Below, one piece after another: positions 1 to 8,130 of a DNA stretch of 64,000 nt. The stretch is from a virus. A program made the translations under genes and the position numbers. Numbering within the stretch: the first letter of the stretch is position 1; every line of letters starts with the position of its first letter. Where the stretch lies: positions 1 to 64,000 of the IMG/VR virus record IMGVR_UViG_3300031692_000001. The stretch is one strand, 5' to 3'. The notes beneath the pieces were generated by a model. The model was given only the letters and a program-made list of their open reading frames with translations. It had not been told where the DNA came from and searched no databases.

Positions 1-124
1 CACCGAAAAAAGTAATATGCTGACAAAACTCATCATTTCCAGGACATCCCCACCAATACATTAACTTTGATGTAGTCCAAGATTCGGGAATCAAACCTAT
101 AATAAACTCAATTATTGCTTTCAT
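1..124 (-). CDS. Small conserved protein, partial (C-terminus outside window)
   Basis: The frame opens at 124 with MKAIIEFIIGLIPESW and runs off the left edge after 41 residues. It is nearly identical, over its whole visible length, to the 56-residue protein at 29565..29735; the only visible change is K2 to R2. The start follows a GGAGG site at the end of a promoter-plus-hairpin leader, whereas the other copy has a quite different leader, so identity begins at the start codon. The protein has a hydrophobic N-terminal helix and a WWGCPGN stretch; no family is recognised and its function is unknown. Confidence 0.75.
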   Translation of the reverse strand, partial: MKAIIEFIIGLIPESWTTSKLMYWWGCPGNDEFCQHITFFG

Positions 125-129
125 AATCT

Positions 130-212
130 CAATCCTCCATAAAATAGTTTATAAGGTTTTTCTCTTAACCTCTAATACTAATATACTACCTTTTTTAATA
201 AAAGTAAAGTAC
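130..212 (-). promoter_or_regulatory. Phage promoter with palindromic operator and hairpin leader (copy 1)
   Basis: On the minus strand TTTACT (203-208) and TATATT (180-185) are 17 bp apart, a good sigma-70-type promoter. The palindrome AAAGTACTTT overlaps the upstream edge of the -35 box. Just downstream the leader holds an AGGTT/AACCT hairpin and then a GGAGG site for the gene starting at 124. The same arrangement recurs at 30056, 34197 and 53999. Confidence 0.75.
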
Positions 213-263
213 TTTTTTAAAAATAAATAATAAATAATTAAAAAAAGTTTAAAAAACAAGCTT

Positions 264-525
264 CGAGGATCGCCGTAGAGACACGCAAGGTTATAAAAAA
301 GTAAAGTACTTTACTATAATTTTAAAAAGGTCATTTTCGTAACTCCTTATGCTAAAAGGAATTAGAAATAGCCTTATTTTATCCTAAATTAGATTTTTAT
401 ACTTTCTCTTTGCTAACTCCTTATCTTATAAGGAGTTACATCATTTTATATAAAAATAACCCTTTAAAATTTATTGATAGGAATATACTAATATGGCCTA
501 TAAAGTGTCATAGCGGCGATCCTCG
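264..525. repeat. Long-range inverted repeat enclosing hairpins (non-coding)
   Basis: CGAGGATCGCCG (264-275) and CGGCGATCCTCG (514-525) are perfect inverted repeats; after a 4x4 internal loop the pairing resumes with GACAC (280-284) and GTGTC (505-509). Between the arms lie the 16-bp palindrome AGTAAAGTACTTTACT (300-315), a perfect 10-bp hairpin (AACTCCTTAT 415-424 with ATAAGGAGTT 428-437), and an imperfect copy of that hairpin at 341-363. The whole gap 213-565 has no convincing gene. It could be a structured RNA, a replication or partition site, or a recombination site; the sequence does not decide. Confidence 0.6.
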
Positions 526-565
526 TTAAAAGAATTAGGGGTTTAAATGAAGTTTAAGAAAGAGG

Positions 566-598
566 AATAAAAAACCGGAAAGATTTTACTCTTCCCGG
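566..598 (-). terminator. Intrinsic terminator of the late (structural/lysis) operon
   Basis: On the minus strand the stem CCGGGAAGA / TCTTTCCGG (one G-U pair, 6-nt loop) is followed by TTTTTTATT. It lies 40 bp past the stop of the last lysis gene (639), where the long leftward operon should end. Confidence 0.8.
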
Positions 599-638
599 CC
601 AAGAAAGAAAGGAATTATGGACATAAGTCCAGTACCAA

Positions 639-1127
639 TTATAATAATTTAAATAATAAAATCCCAGTCCCTACCCCTATTATAAAACAACCAACCCCAA
701 TCCCGATTTCTTTAAGGATTTGAAATTTCTCCAAGTGTTTTATAATTTTGATAGAGCAGATTAAATCCTCCTCCAAACTTGGTAGCAAAGTTGATGACTC
801 TTTCAATAGCTTTTCTTCCTTCGTTGTTGATGCTTCCAAGGTCTCTGTCTCTTTTTCTATAATATTCAATGATTTTTCTTGATTGTTTAAGTTCTCTTCT
901 GATTGTTTTATAAGAGATTCGATCAAGCCGGGATATTTTAGCAAATTCATTATTGATGATAGTAAGTCGTTGTATTGTAATTGTAGCATCTCGAAGTCTG
1001 TCTGTAGCTTCAGATAATTTTCCTGAAGTATTGAAATATAACCACCATCCGCATGTGCAAAGTAAGCACAACACAACAACAATCCCGCAATAAATAACCA
1101 TATTAAAAGTTTTTCTTTCCATTTCAT
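639..1127 (-). CDS. Spanin-like lysis protein (signal peptide, coiled coil, C-terminal membrane helix)
   Basis: 162 residues. The N-terminus has Lys residues, a hydrophobic core (about 8-22) and an AHA-D signal-peptidase-I type site near residue 26; a double Cys at 19-20 also leaves lipoprotein processing possible. A long Glu/Lys/Leu-rich coiled coil (about 30-135) and a C-terminal hydrophobic helix (about 140-162) follow. The layout would bridge the periplasm, as spanins do. The start ATG overlaps the stop of the holin gene (TAAATG) behind GGGAGGAG. A second long frame is nested inside it. Inference: outer or unimolecular spanin acting after the holin. Confidence 0.6.
   Translation of the reverse strand: MKWKEKLLIWLFIAGLLLCCAYFAHADGGYISILQENYLKLQTDFEMLQLQYNDLLSSIMNLLKYPGLIESLIKQSEENLNNQEKSLNIIEKETETLEASTTKEEKLLKESSTLLPSLEEDLICSIKIIKHLEKFQILKEIGIGVGCFIIGVGTGILLFKLL
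712..1122 (-). CDS. Nested i-spanin-like protein (Rz-type topology)
   Basis: 136 residues, wholly contained in the 639..1127 gene in another frame, starting only 5 nt further in and served by the same GGAGG site. It begins with a short basic N-terminus and one membrane helix (about 8-29), followed by a basic helical ectodomain rich in Arg, Gln and Glu. This is the usual topology of an inner-membrane spanin. Rz/Rz1 of lambda-like phages are a known case of one spanin gene nested in the other, but there the nested gene is much shorter. The frame could be accidental; comparison with relatives would decide. Confidence 0.5.
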   Translation of the reverse strand: MERKTFNMVIYCGIVVVLCLLCTCGWWLYFNTSGKLSEATDRLRDATITIQRLTIINNEFAKISRLDRISYKTIRRELKQSRKIIEYYRKRDRDLGSINNEGRKAIERVINFATKFGGGFNLLYQNYKTLGEISNP

Positions 1128-1376
1128 TTACTCCTCCCTTTTATTATATAATTCTGGTTTAAAATTTTGAGAAATAGTTAATTTATCAAAACTATTCCCC
1201 CCAATTATAATCCCCGAATTAACAATTTGCGCCCAAACAAGTCCGGATATTACTTGAGGGAATATGTCTTTAGCATAAAATAAAACCAATAAAGACATTC
1301 CTACAAATATTATAGTATTGATAATAAATACCATTATTTTCCGGCTTATGTTCTTTTTACTCATTTTTAAATCCAT
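1128..1376 (-). CDS. Putative holin
   Basis: 82 residues with two hydrophobic segments (about 14-34 and 40-60) separated by a short turn, a basic N-terminus and a charged C-terminus: the pattern of a two-helix holin. It lies between an XhlA-like gene (9-bp overlap) and the spanin-like genes. A second in-frame ATG at 1364, just behind the previous stop, is an alternative start; neither has a good ribosome binding site, so translation is probably coupled. Assignment rests on topology and place, not on a recognised signature. Confidence 0.6.
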   Translation of the reverse strand: MDLKMSKKNISRKIMVFIINTIIFVGMSLLVLFYAKDIFPQVISGLVWAQIVNSGIIIGGNSFDKLTISQNFKPELYNKREE

Positions 1377-1699
1377 TTCATTATTTTAGCAATTATCGCA
1401 AATATTATAGTCCCAAATAAGGAAGTAAAAAGCCAAAAATAAAAAGCATTCATCCGGTTAAAAATAATATTTAACGTATTATCTATTTTCTCAAATCTTG
1501 CAATATAATTATTTTTGACCTCTCCAGTATCTTCTTTTCTATCTTTTATTTCTTGCTCTAATTTTTGATTAATATTTGCTTGATTTGCTTCAAGTTTAAT
1601 TATCTGGATATTACCTTCTGAAAGAGTATTAACAACTTTCATTATTTTTTTTAAATCATTTTCAGATACTTCTATTTTACCATTTTTATTCATGCACAT
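1367..1699 (-). CDS. XhlA-like holin partner (coiled coil with C-terminal membrane anchor)
   Basis: 110 residues. Residues 15-80 form an amphipathic coiled coil (LEANQANINQKLEQEIKDRK region) and residues 87-107 a single membrane helix ending in a short basic tail. This matches the haemolysin XhlA family of phage lysis proteins in size and design. GAGGAG precedes the ATG. It opens the lysis cassette directly behind the last tail gene. Confidence 0.65.
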   Translation of the reverse strand: MCMNKNGKIEVSENDLKKIMKVVNTLSEGNIQIIKLEANQANINQKLEQEIKDRKEDTGEVKNNYIARFEKIDNTLNIIFNRMNAFYFWLFTSLFGTIIFAIIAKIMKWI

Positions 1700-1709
1700 A
1701 TTGCTCCTC

Positions 1710-2693
1710 TTATATTTTTATAATATAATTTAATGACAGATTTGCTGGTCTGGTTTCATCATCAGTCTTGACCACGGTGGAGGCGTTGAAAGTAATCTTG
1801 GTTCTTGATTCAGAAGCTACATTATGAGTAACACTAAAAGTGCTAACTGTATCTGCCGACCCGGCAAAAAGACTTGAATCACCTGCAACTATATCGCCAC
1901 CTATAGAAGTTGCTTTAGCGGTAAAATTACCCGTAATATTTTCAATAGCAAAATCCTGATAATCTCCAACACTACCTCCTACACTTCCAAGAGTTCCGTT
2001 TGTCCCGGCCCCCCTTGGGAATATTCCTCTCATATCCGGAAGATTAAAAGTTGTTGACCCATCTCCAACTCCAAATGTCGTACTTATAACTGCGAATAGA
2101 TCGGCGTAGGTTGTTCGGCTTACTTCGGCACCATCACAAAGAAGGTACCCGGAAGGGGCTGAGGATCCTGCGTAGGGGCTTATTACTCCGGGGGGTGATA
2201 CCCCTAATGTAGCTCTTGCTTCCAATGCATTCACGTCATTCAATAGAGTTTTCATAAAAGCACTTATATTGGATAACACCAACCATTCAGAATTCGTATC
2301 ATCCCAAATTAACATCATAGTATCCCCGGCAAGCAAAGTATGAGAAGTCACTCCAGTAGTAACTGCTTCCACATATACCGAATTTCCTACTCCTACAACT
2401 TGAATAAGTACCATAGCTCCGTCCCTGGTTGAACCGTTAAACAACCCAAGGGTAATATCTCCGGCTGTGGGATTTACAAATAATTTATGATCCTGCTCCA
2501 GGTCCGCTGCCGCATAATCTACATCAGCAATAACTGTACTAATTACATCGGCCCAATCAGAATTCCGGCTTACAAACTCTGCTAATAGATTCATGGTGAT
2601 ACTTTTACTCACTGAACCTTGAAAAACGTGTGATATATCCGCATTTGCTACAGATGCGGCAACTGGCAAATCTCCTAATGTTTTTGTTCCCAT
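1710..2693 (-). CDS. Tail collar/fibre protein
   Basis: 327 residues. The first 150 residues are a beta-rich shaft or attachment part. From about residue 165 a phage tail collar domain is clear (PSGYLLCDGAEVSRTTYADLF, then GDGSTTFNLPDMRG and FPRGAG). This domain forms tips or collars of short fibres that contact the host. The collar segment is nearly the same as that of the gene at 5172..5807, down to long matching DNA stretches, so one arose from the other or they convert each other. Being last of the tail genes before lysis fits a receptor-binding fibre. Confidence 0.8.
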   Translation of the reverse strand: MGTKTLGDLPVAASVANADISHVFQGSVSKSITMNLLAEFVSRNSDWADVISTVIADVDYAAADLEQDHKLFVNPTAGDITLGLFNGSTRDGAMVLIQVVGVGNSVYVEAVTTGVTSHTLLAGDTMMLIWDDTNSEWLVLSNISAFMKTLLNDVNALEARATLGVSPPGVISPYAGSSAPSGYLLCDGAEVSRTTYADLFAVISTTFGVGDGSTTFNLPDMRGIFPRGAGTNGTLGSVGGSVGDYQDFAIENITGNFTAKATSIGGDIVAGDSSLFAGSADTVSTFSVTHNVASESRTKITFNASTVVKTDDETRPANLSLNYIIKI

Positions 2694-2706
2694 AATTTCC
2701 TCCTAA

Positions 2707-3339
2707 TTATTCTATAAAAAAGGTACTTACTATGTAAGAACCATCATCTGTTATAATAAAATTTCCTATATCGTCAATAATAAAATCTGAAAATAGTAAT
2801 CCTACCCCGGAAGGAATTAAACCTAAAAGAAAAGATAAAGATGTTAAATTCTCCACTTCCAATATAATAAGATTTCCTAAATCATCTACAATATTATTTC
2901 CCAAATCATCTACCAATTCATAACTATCAGTAATTGGGAAATTTCCTCCAACCCATATCCTTACTTTTGCGGGATACATGGGATGATATTCAATTATATT
3001 TGTATCGAATAAAACCCGGATAGCTGAGATTAAAGCTTCCGGCTCCCCGGAAGAAATATTGATTTGTATTTGAGCTCTAATTATAGTCCTATAAGTTTCA
3101 TCATTTCTCCCGTTCCGAATAACTCCAATATGTTTTCCTACTACATCTAATTGTTCCCCAACAGCATCATCCAACCAAACATATAATAACATGGTAAACA
3201 AAGCATTTTCTAAATCCTCAAATTGTCGATCGGAAGATTCTAAAATTGGTATTATATTTGACTCTTTAAAAAATTCAATCAACCAAGGGTTTTTATTGAA
3301 TTGGAAATAATTAGTTATTTCTTTTCCTTCAATACTCAT
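2707..3339 (-). CDS. Baseplate/tail protein, DUF2612-like
   Basis: 210 residues. Residues 45-130 carry the family pattern (LDDAVGEQLDVVGKHIGV, then a region ending SSGEPEALISAIR) seen in small wedge proteins placed after the J-like protein, comparable in position to P2 gpI. The last 80 residues contain several short repeats of the type DDLGN-I-I (VDDLGNNIV, VDDLGNLII, IDDIGNFII), probably a beta-structured tip that holds a fibre. It sits between baseplate J and the terminal collar protein. Confidence 0.7.
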   Translation of the reverse strand: MSIEGKEITNYFQFNKNPWLIEFFKESNIIPILESSDRQFEDLENALFTMLLYVWLDDAVGEQLDVVGKHIGVIRNGRNDETYRTIIRAQIQINISSGEPEALISAIRVLFDTNIIEYHPMYPAKVRIWVGGNFPITDSYELVDDLGNNIVDDLGNLIILEVENLTSLSFLLGLIPSGVGLLFSDFIIDDIGNFIITDDGSYIVSTFFIE

Positions 3340-3347
3340 ATCTTTCC

Positions 3348-4796
3348 TTATACTAAAGTTAATACAATTCTGTCCACATTAAATATGGCTATTTCATTTG
3401 AAGCTATTACAATATTTGCTTCTGAATACGCTCCTGCCGGACCTATTGCCGCCGCACTAACTGCTAATTCAACATATATTGTACTTATACCGGGAATAGA
3501 ATATATTGGAATAGATAATCTCTGATAAATTACGTCATCCCCGGTTTGTATATAAGTAGTAGCATACTCTACAATTGCGGCTTTGATTAAACTCTCTCCA
3601 TTTGTTGGAAAACTTTCCTCTGAATTCAGACTATAATCAATATCCAACCATATATACACATTTGTCGGTCTGGAAAATTTCACTGTTTGATTATTTCCCG
3701 TAGAGTCTACAACAGTTTCACTTTCACCCCCATAAGATTGAATGCCTGATGGTTGTTTTTCCCATATTTTATCTGCTATACCTTGATTATCTCCTCCTGA
3801 AATAATTGCTTCAAATGAATGAGCAGGTCTACCTTCTCCATCAACTGCATCTATTCTATTAGAAACGACCAAAACAGAAGTAACTCCATCAACTTCTTGA
3901 AGTAAAGCTGCACGAATTGCTTCATCCGTAGCTGCTCCGATAGCTGTAAGAAGTTCCCTTCTTCTAATTCTTAATTCTTCATCAGTTTCAACTTCTCTCC
4001 CGGAGAATCCAGCAGCAATATTATTAACTTCATCTAATCCTGAAATTGGGTTGACTATTATAGTAAGAGTGTTTGCCGGAACTGTTAAAGCTCCGGTATT
4101 CACAGCCAAATATTTTCCAGGAGAAGCAAGGACATCAATCTGTAAATTAACATCTACTGATAAGGAAAAGGCTTCAATTCCATCATCAGCTTGGATGTTT
4201 GCCGTGCCGTCTAAATTATCTGTAAATGTAATTGGCTCTGATCCTAAATCCACAGCAACTTTTAATCCGGCAATGATTTCCTCTTCCGTAGCAGTTCCAT
4301 CGGAAGTAAATGTATAAGCAGTTCCATTTATTGTGATTGTATATAAAGTTGTATCCAAAACTGTAGAAACTGAAATATCAACATCAATCAAGCTATCTAA
4401 AGATAGAGTGACGGCAGTTTCTAATGCAAAATTTTCATTCGTTTCTGTTTGCCTGATTAAATGACCGATAGGAATTACAGTGCCCAAAGTCCCATAAAGT
4501 GCTTCTGTTACATTAGAAGATGTAGCAGACAATCTTTTCACTCCTACCATAGCAGCAGCCCCATCCAGACTTTTCCCCTCTGAATTATCGGGATTGAAAC
4601 TTTCATAAATAGCTTGTAATAATTCCCATTGATTAGAAAACTTTTTAGATAGATTTCCAATCAATTGCCCGGCTACGGAATCTTCCGATACATCCAAGTC
4701 ATTTCCATATGAGTTTTTGAAATCTACTTCTAATTCTGATTTGATTGTTTGTAAATCTTTAATCACAAACCCTTCTAAAGTTATTCCATAAGCCAT
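3348..4796 (-). CDS. Baseplate J-like wedge protein
   Basis: 482 residues. The N-terminus (DLQTIKSELEVDFKNSYGND, then SVAGQLIGNLSKKFSNQWE) and the later EVETDEELRIRRRELL region are typical of baseplate assembly J / gp47-like proteins. Between about residues 135 and 215 lies an inserted beta module (TITINGTAYTFTSDGTATEE) that resembles inserts found in other virion proteins, including the cement protein at 15635. The protein forms the upper baseplate wedge with the gp25-like product next to it. Confidence 0.85.
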   Translation of the reverse strand: MAYGITLEGFVIKDLQTIKSELEVDFKNSYGNDLDVSEDSVAGQLIGNLSKKFSNQWELLQAIYESFNPDNSEGKSLDGAAAMVGVKRLSATSSNVTEALYGTLGTVIPIGHLIRQTETNENFALETAVTLSLDSLIDVDISVSTVLDTTLYTITINGTAYTFTSDGTATEEEIIAGLKVAVDLGSEPITFTDNLDGTANIQADDGIEAFSLSVDVNLQIDVLASPGKYLAVNTGALTVPANTLTIIVNPISGLDEVNNIAAGFSGREVETDEELRIRRRELLTAIGAATDEAIRAALLQEVDGVTSVLVVSNRIDAVDGEGRPAHSFEAIISGGDNQGIADKIWEKQPSGIQSYGGESETVVDSTGNNQTVKFSRPTNVYIWLDIDYSLNSEESFPTNGESLIKAAIVEYATTYIQTGDDVIYQRLSIPIYSIPGISTIYVELAVSAAAIGPAGAYSEANIVIASNEIAIFNVDRIVLTLV

Positions 4797-4805
4797 AATT
4801 TTCCC

Positions 4806-5162
4806 CTATATAGTAATTGCAATTATTTCTCCCTCTAAAGTTTTTACTGAAAATTCAATTAAAAGTTCCCTGGTAGAATTTTCATAAGTTAAATTAAAAC
4901 TTTCCAAAGTGTCTACTCCGGGAGTGGTGATTATTTCAGTTTTTAATAAATCTTCTATATAATTAAGATCTGGGTTTTTTATTAAAATTTCTTCAAAATA
5001 AGGTATTCCTTTTAAAACATTTAAATACCATTCTCCTAAAAAAAAGCTTAATCTTATTTTTAATTTTTGAGCTAAAAAAGAAGAATTATTTTCAGTAAAA
5101 GAAAAATCTCTATTTATTAAAGATAAGTTATTTGTGTTTTCTGTTAATAAAAAATCTTTCAT
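4806..5162 (-). CDS. Baseplate wedge protein, gp25/W-like
   Basis: 118 residues. The layout (FLAQKLKIRLSFFLGEWYLN, then GIPYFEEILIKNPD) is that of the small gp25/GpW-like wedge subunit, with the usual length and the usual position immediately upstream of the J gene in transcription order. It would join sheath and wedge. Confidence 0.75.
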   Translation of the reverse strand: MKDFLLTENTNNLSLINRDFSFTENNSSFLAQKLKIRLSFFLGEWYLNVLKGIPYFEEILIKNPDLNYIEDLLKTEIITTPGVDTLESFNLTYENSTRELLIEFSVKTLEGEIIAITI

Positions 5163-5171
5163 TTTTCCTTC

Positions 5172-5807
5172 TTATATTTTAATAATGAAATTTATACTTA
5201 AATTAGCTGGTCTGGTTTCAGTGTCGGTATTGACAGCTCTGGATGCGTTAAAATTAACTATATCTACGGGTCTTGTAATAGCATTAGATGTAGATGTTGG
5301 ACTATTCCCACCTTGGACAGAAACAAAAACTCCGGTAGCTCCTGGGACTATATTATATGTGGATGGGGTTCTTAACGAGAATTGACCAACTATATTTTCA
5401 ATAGCAAAATCCTGATAATCTCCAACACTACCCCCTACACTCCCGAGAGTTTCGTTTGTTCCGGCTCCCCTAGGAAATATCCCCCGAAAATCCGGAAGGT
5501 TAAAAGTAGTGGAACCGTTACCAGGTCCGAAAGTGGTTCCGATAATAGCAAATAAATTCGCATAGATTGTACGACTAACAGCAGCGCCATCACAAAGAAG
5601 GTACCCGGATGGAGCAGAAGATCCTCCGTGCATAATAACTGAACCAGAGGGTGTCAAAATATCAAAAAAAGGTTTTGCCATTTCCTTATACATTTGCAGT
5701 CTTTGAGCATTTGATATATTTTTTCTCTCCGATTCACTTAAAGAGGCAATATAATCTACCATCTCATTATACCAAGCCAATCCAAGTGCATCACTCGCTG
5801 CTGACAT
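5172..5807 (-). CDS. Second tail collar domain protein
   Basis: 211 residues. A short helical N-terminus (LGLAWYNEMVDYIASLSESE) is followed from about residue 58 by a collar domain (GSSAPSGYLLCDGAAVSRT, then FNLPDFRGIFPRGAG). The collar shares long exact stretches with the protein at 1710..2693, but the N-terminal attachment part is unrelated. It interrupts the usual run of baseplate genes between the spike and the gp25-like gene, so it may be an inserted short fibre. Confidence 0.75.
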   Translation of the reverse strand: MSAASDALGLAWYNEMVDYIASLSESERKNISNAQRLQMYKEMAKPFFDILTPSGSVIMHGGSSAPSGYLLCDGAAVSRTIYANLFAIIGTTFGPGNGSTTFNLPDFRGIFPRGAGTNETLGSVGGSVGDYQDFAIENIVGQFSLRTPSTYNIVPGATGVFVSVQGGNSPTSTSNAITRPVDIVNFNASRAVNTDTETRPANLSINFIIKI

Positions 5808-5808
5808 A

Positions 5809-6384
5809 TTATGCCCCTTTCAATTTAATAATCCCACCCGTAATTCCTCCATGAGGAATTCCAGTCATGGGATCTGTTGTTAATATATTGGGTTGCCACC
5901 CTGAAGCATCCCCGGTTTTTAATGTGATTCCTAATTCTCCAATAGATACTTCATAATTTTTATATTTCACTTGTAAATTAATTCCATCCCCGACTGCTCC
6001 AGGAGAACCAAAAGGAAATAATCCGGGAATACAAATAGCATCTGACAAAGCAAATTTTCTTTTATCCCCTGCTTCAACCTCCTCTCCGGTAGCAGATAGA
6101 TATCTTTCCAAGCAAACTTCAGAAAATAAAATTAAACAACCATCCCCTTTTTTAAGAGGAAAAGTTATAATTGAATCTTTTGTACAAGGAAACATCACTG
6201 GAACATCTGTAATAACCGGATAAGAAATAGATCCTGTATCTAATTCTTTTTTTATTCCCGGTTTCACACTTACTTTCTTTTTTATAGGGTCATAAGTTTC
6301 AATAGTTCCGGGAATACAAGTGTGGACATTGCTTGTAAAAGATTGAAAAGCTATTTTTAATACATCGGGCATTTTTAATCTCAT
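5809..6384 (-). CDS. Baseplate central spike, Gp138/gpV-like
   Basis: 191 residues. The N-terminal OB-fold part (VHTCIPGTIETYDPIKKKVS, then FPLKKGDGCLILFSE) matches spike proteins with a Gp138-type N-terminal domain. The C-terminal half is short and Gly-rich, fit for a beta-helical needle. The gene overlaps the hub gene start by 4 bp, as expected for hub and spike. Confidence 0.75.
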   Translation of the reverse strand: MRLKMPDVLKIAFQSFTSNVHTCIPGTIETYDPIKKKVSVKPGIKKELDTGSISYPVITDVPVMFPCTKDSIITFPLKKGDGCLILFSEVCLERYLSATGEEVEAGDKRKFALSDAICIPGLFPFGSPGAVGDGINLQVKYKNYEVSIGELGITLKTGDASGWQPNILTTDPMTGIPHGGITGGIIKLKGA

Positions 6385-7217
6385 ATTTGCACCACCTCTA
6401 ATTCACAAACAAAATCACCTTCATAATTATCCCCGGAAAAATTAAGAGACTCTATTTTAAAAGTCCCATTTACAATACTGGATTTAATTTGTATTTCAGA
6501 TCCTGGGAAAAGTTGAGGATATAGAAGGCTTTTAATTTTCCATCTTTTTGGAACTTCTTTATTTTCTGTTTGTTTCTCATCTTGATCACTTAGAGCTTCA
6601 GGAGTTCCGATCAATCCGGTTTTAGGAGATATTTTTAAACCGCTTCTTTGAACAACTTCTCCCGGAGATATAATTACTAATTGCTGATTTTGAATAGTCC
6701 AGGATTTATTTAATGGAGATAGAATTTCTGTTAATCCCTCTTTTACTTTTCCAATAAAAGCCCATCCATTAGCAAAAGAACCAGATATTTGAGTTTTAGG
6801 GTTCATTAAAGGAAGTCCAAAAGCATATACCAAATCCTGAAATATTTTTTGTTTAGAAGTTCCCCCCGTATAAGAAATAGAAATGTCTTTATTTTGAATA
6901 TTAGTTTGCCCATCATAGGCTTCTATTTCTAATATTCTATTTACTCCTTCCTTTTTATCCGTGGTTTTTGTTATATCTCCGAAAAATAAATTAACAACCC
7001 CTTCATCTGAATATCCAGCTTTTAAAATAATTTTATTTCTTGCTTTAGCTATTTTTTCAGAAGTATTTAAACTTACATTATAGATTTGAAGAACTAATTT
7101 ATTTGCAGATTCTTTATCTGATTTTTCAACTGAGAAGTTCATATGTAAATCTTTGATCAAAGTTCCGGTTTCCCCTTCGGGGCCAATAGAAACTTCAATT
7201 ATTCTATTCAGTGCCAT
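6381..7217 (-). CDS. Baseplate hub protein (gpD/gp27-like)
   Basis: 278 residues, beta-rich, with the hub pattern: an N-terminal strand region ending NKLVLQIYNVS, a KIILKAGY strand, then LFFGDITKTTDKKEGVNRIL and EAYDGQTNIQNKDIS. Such proteins form the trimeric hub that caps the tube and carries the spike. It is flanked by the spike and a small plug-like protein. Confidence 0.75.
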   Translation of the reverse strand: MALNRIIEVSIGPEGETGTLIKDLHMNFSVEKSDKESANKLVLQIYNVSLNTSEKIAKARNKIILKAGYSDEGVVNLFFGDITKTTDKKEGVNRILEIEAYDGQTNIQNKDISISYTGGTSKQKIFQDLVYAFGLPLMNPKTQISGSFANGWAFIGKVKEGLTEILSPLNKSWTIQNQQLVIISPGEVVQRSGLKISPKTGLIGTPEALSDQDEKQTENKEVPKRWKIKSLLYPQLFPGSEIQIKSSIVNGTFKIESLNFSGDNYEGDFVCELEVVQI

Positions 7218-7547
7218 TTATAATTCCTCATTTGAAAAAAATAATAATTGATATCTTTTACCAAAACTATCAAAATCCAAAGTCCCGGTTTCAGGAGTTT
7301 GTTGTAAATCCCAACAGATAAATTCCCCTTCCGGTAAAGCATAGGATTTATATTGATTTAATAATAAATAATTTGGGACTATTTTAATTCCTAATAAAAT
7401 ATTATTTTGATCTTGGTCCTGGATATCCATGTACCAAGCTTCTTCTCTGGCATTCCAAGAAAAAAGTAAATGCCATATATCCCTCGCCAATTCAATATCA
7501 AATTCATACCTGGAACTTCTGTCTTGGAAAGTTGGAATAGTTATCAT
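7218..7547 (-). CDS. Small baseplate plug-like protein
   Basis: 109 residues, with aromatic-rich stretches (FSWNAREEAWYMDIQDQD, then GIKIVPNYLLLNQYK). Proteins of this size and pattern sit between Dit-like and hub genes in many myoviruses and are described as a baseplate plug in a cyanophage structure. It overlaps the Dit-like gene by 4 bp. Assignment is from pattern and place. Confidence 0.6.
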   Translation of the reverse strand: MITIPTFQDRSSRYEFDIELARDIWHLLFSWNAREEAWYMDIQDQDQNNILLGIKIVPNYLLLNQYKSYALPEGEFICWDLQQTPETGTLDFDSFGKRYQLLFFSNEEL

Positions 7548-8128
7548 TTTTTCACCACCCCAAATATTTCATCTATTTGAGCATCAATTTGGTCTAAAAA
7601 ATTAGAACCTTCTGCTATTTTTTGAGTTTGCCCGTTTGTTACTTTTCCCGCATTTTGTTTTGCTTGGGCTTGCTTATTTGTTACTTCATCGGCATCAGAA
7701 ATTTGAGAATTGGGGATTGTTACCGCTTGAGAAGAGACCACCCTTATTTCATTCATAGTAGCTGAAAAATTTAAAGAAGCTCCGTTTTGAGCTGTCCGGG
7801 GAATTACTAATGAAGTTATAATCATATTAGTATATACTTTCAATCCTGATACTACAGTCAAAACCTCTTTACTCTTCATTATTTTATCTAATTCAAGAAA
7901 GGAGGAAACAATATTTGACCCATCTTTTACCGGGGAAATCATACCTGTTACTGATAGACTTTTTGGTTGCTCTTGAATATGGTCTGAAATATCAGAACCA
8001 TTTTCTACAGGGTATACTGATATAGCATTAGATCGACTATGAGTTTCTGAAATAAAAGCATCTATTACTAAGCTCCCAATCTTTTTTTCTGTGTTAGTTT
8101 TAAATATTAGTCTTGCTTGCTCTGCCAT
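7544..8128 (-). CDS. Dit-like tail/baseplate protein
   Basis: 194 residues. The N-terminal two thirds show the beta pattern of Dit-like N-terminal domains (VIDAFISETHSRSNAISVYP, then VENGSDISDHIQEQPKSLSV), with a later ITSLVIPRTAQNGASLNFSA strand pair. A Gln/Ala-rich linker and a short acidic C-terminus follow. Position directly after the tape measure gene supports a ring between tube and hub. Confidence 0.7.
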   Translation of the reverse strand: MAEQARLIFKTNTEKKIGSLVIDAFISETHSRSNAISVYPVENGSDISDHIQEQPKSLSVTGMISPVKDGSNIVSSFLELDKIMKSKEVLTVVSGLKVYTNMIITSLVIPRTAQNGASLNFSATMNEIRVVSSQAVTIPNSQISDADEVTNKQAQAKQNAGKVTNGQTQKIAEGSNFLDQIDAQIDEIFGVVKK

Positions 8129-8130
8129 AT

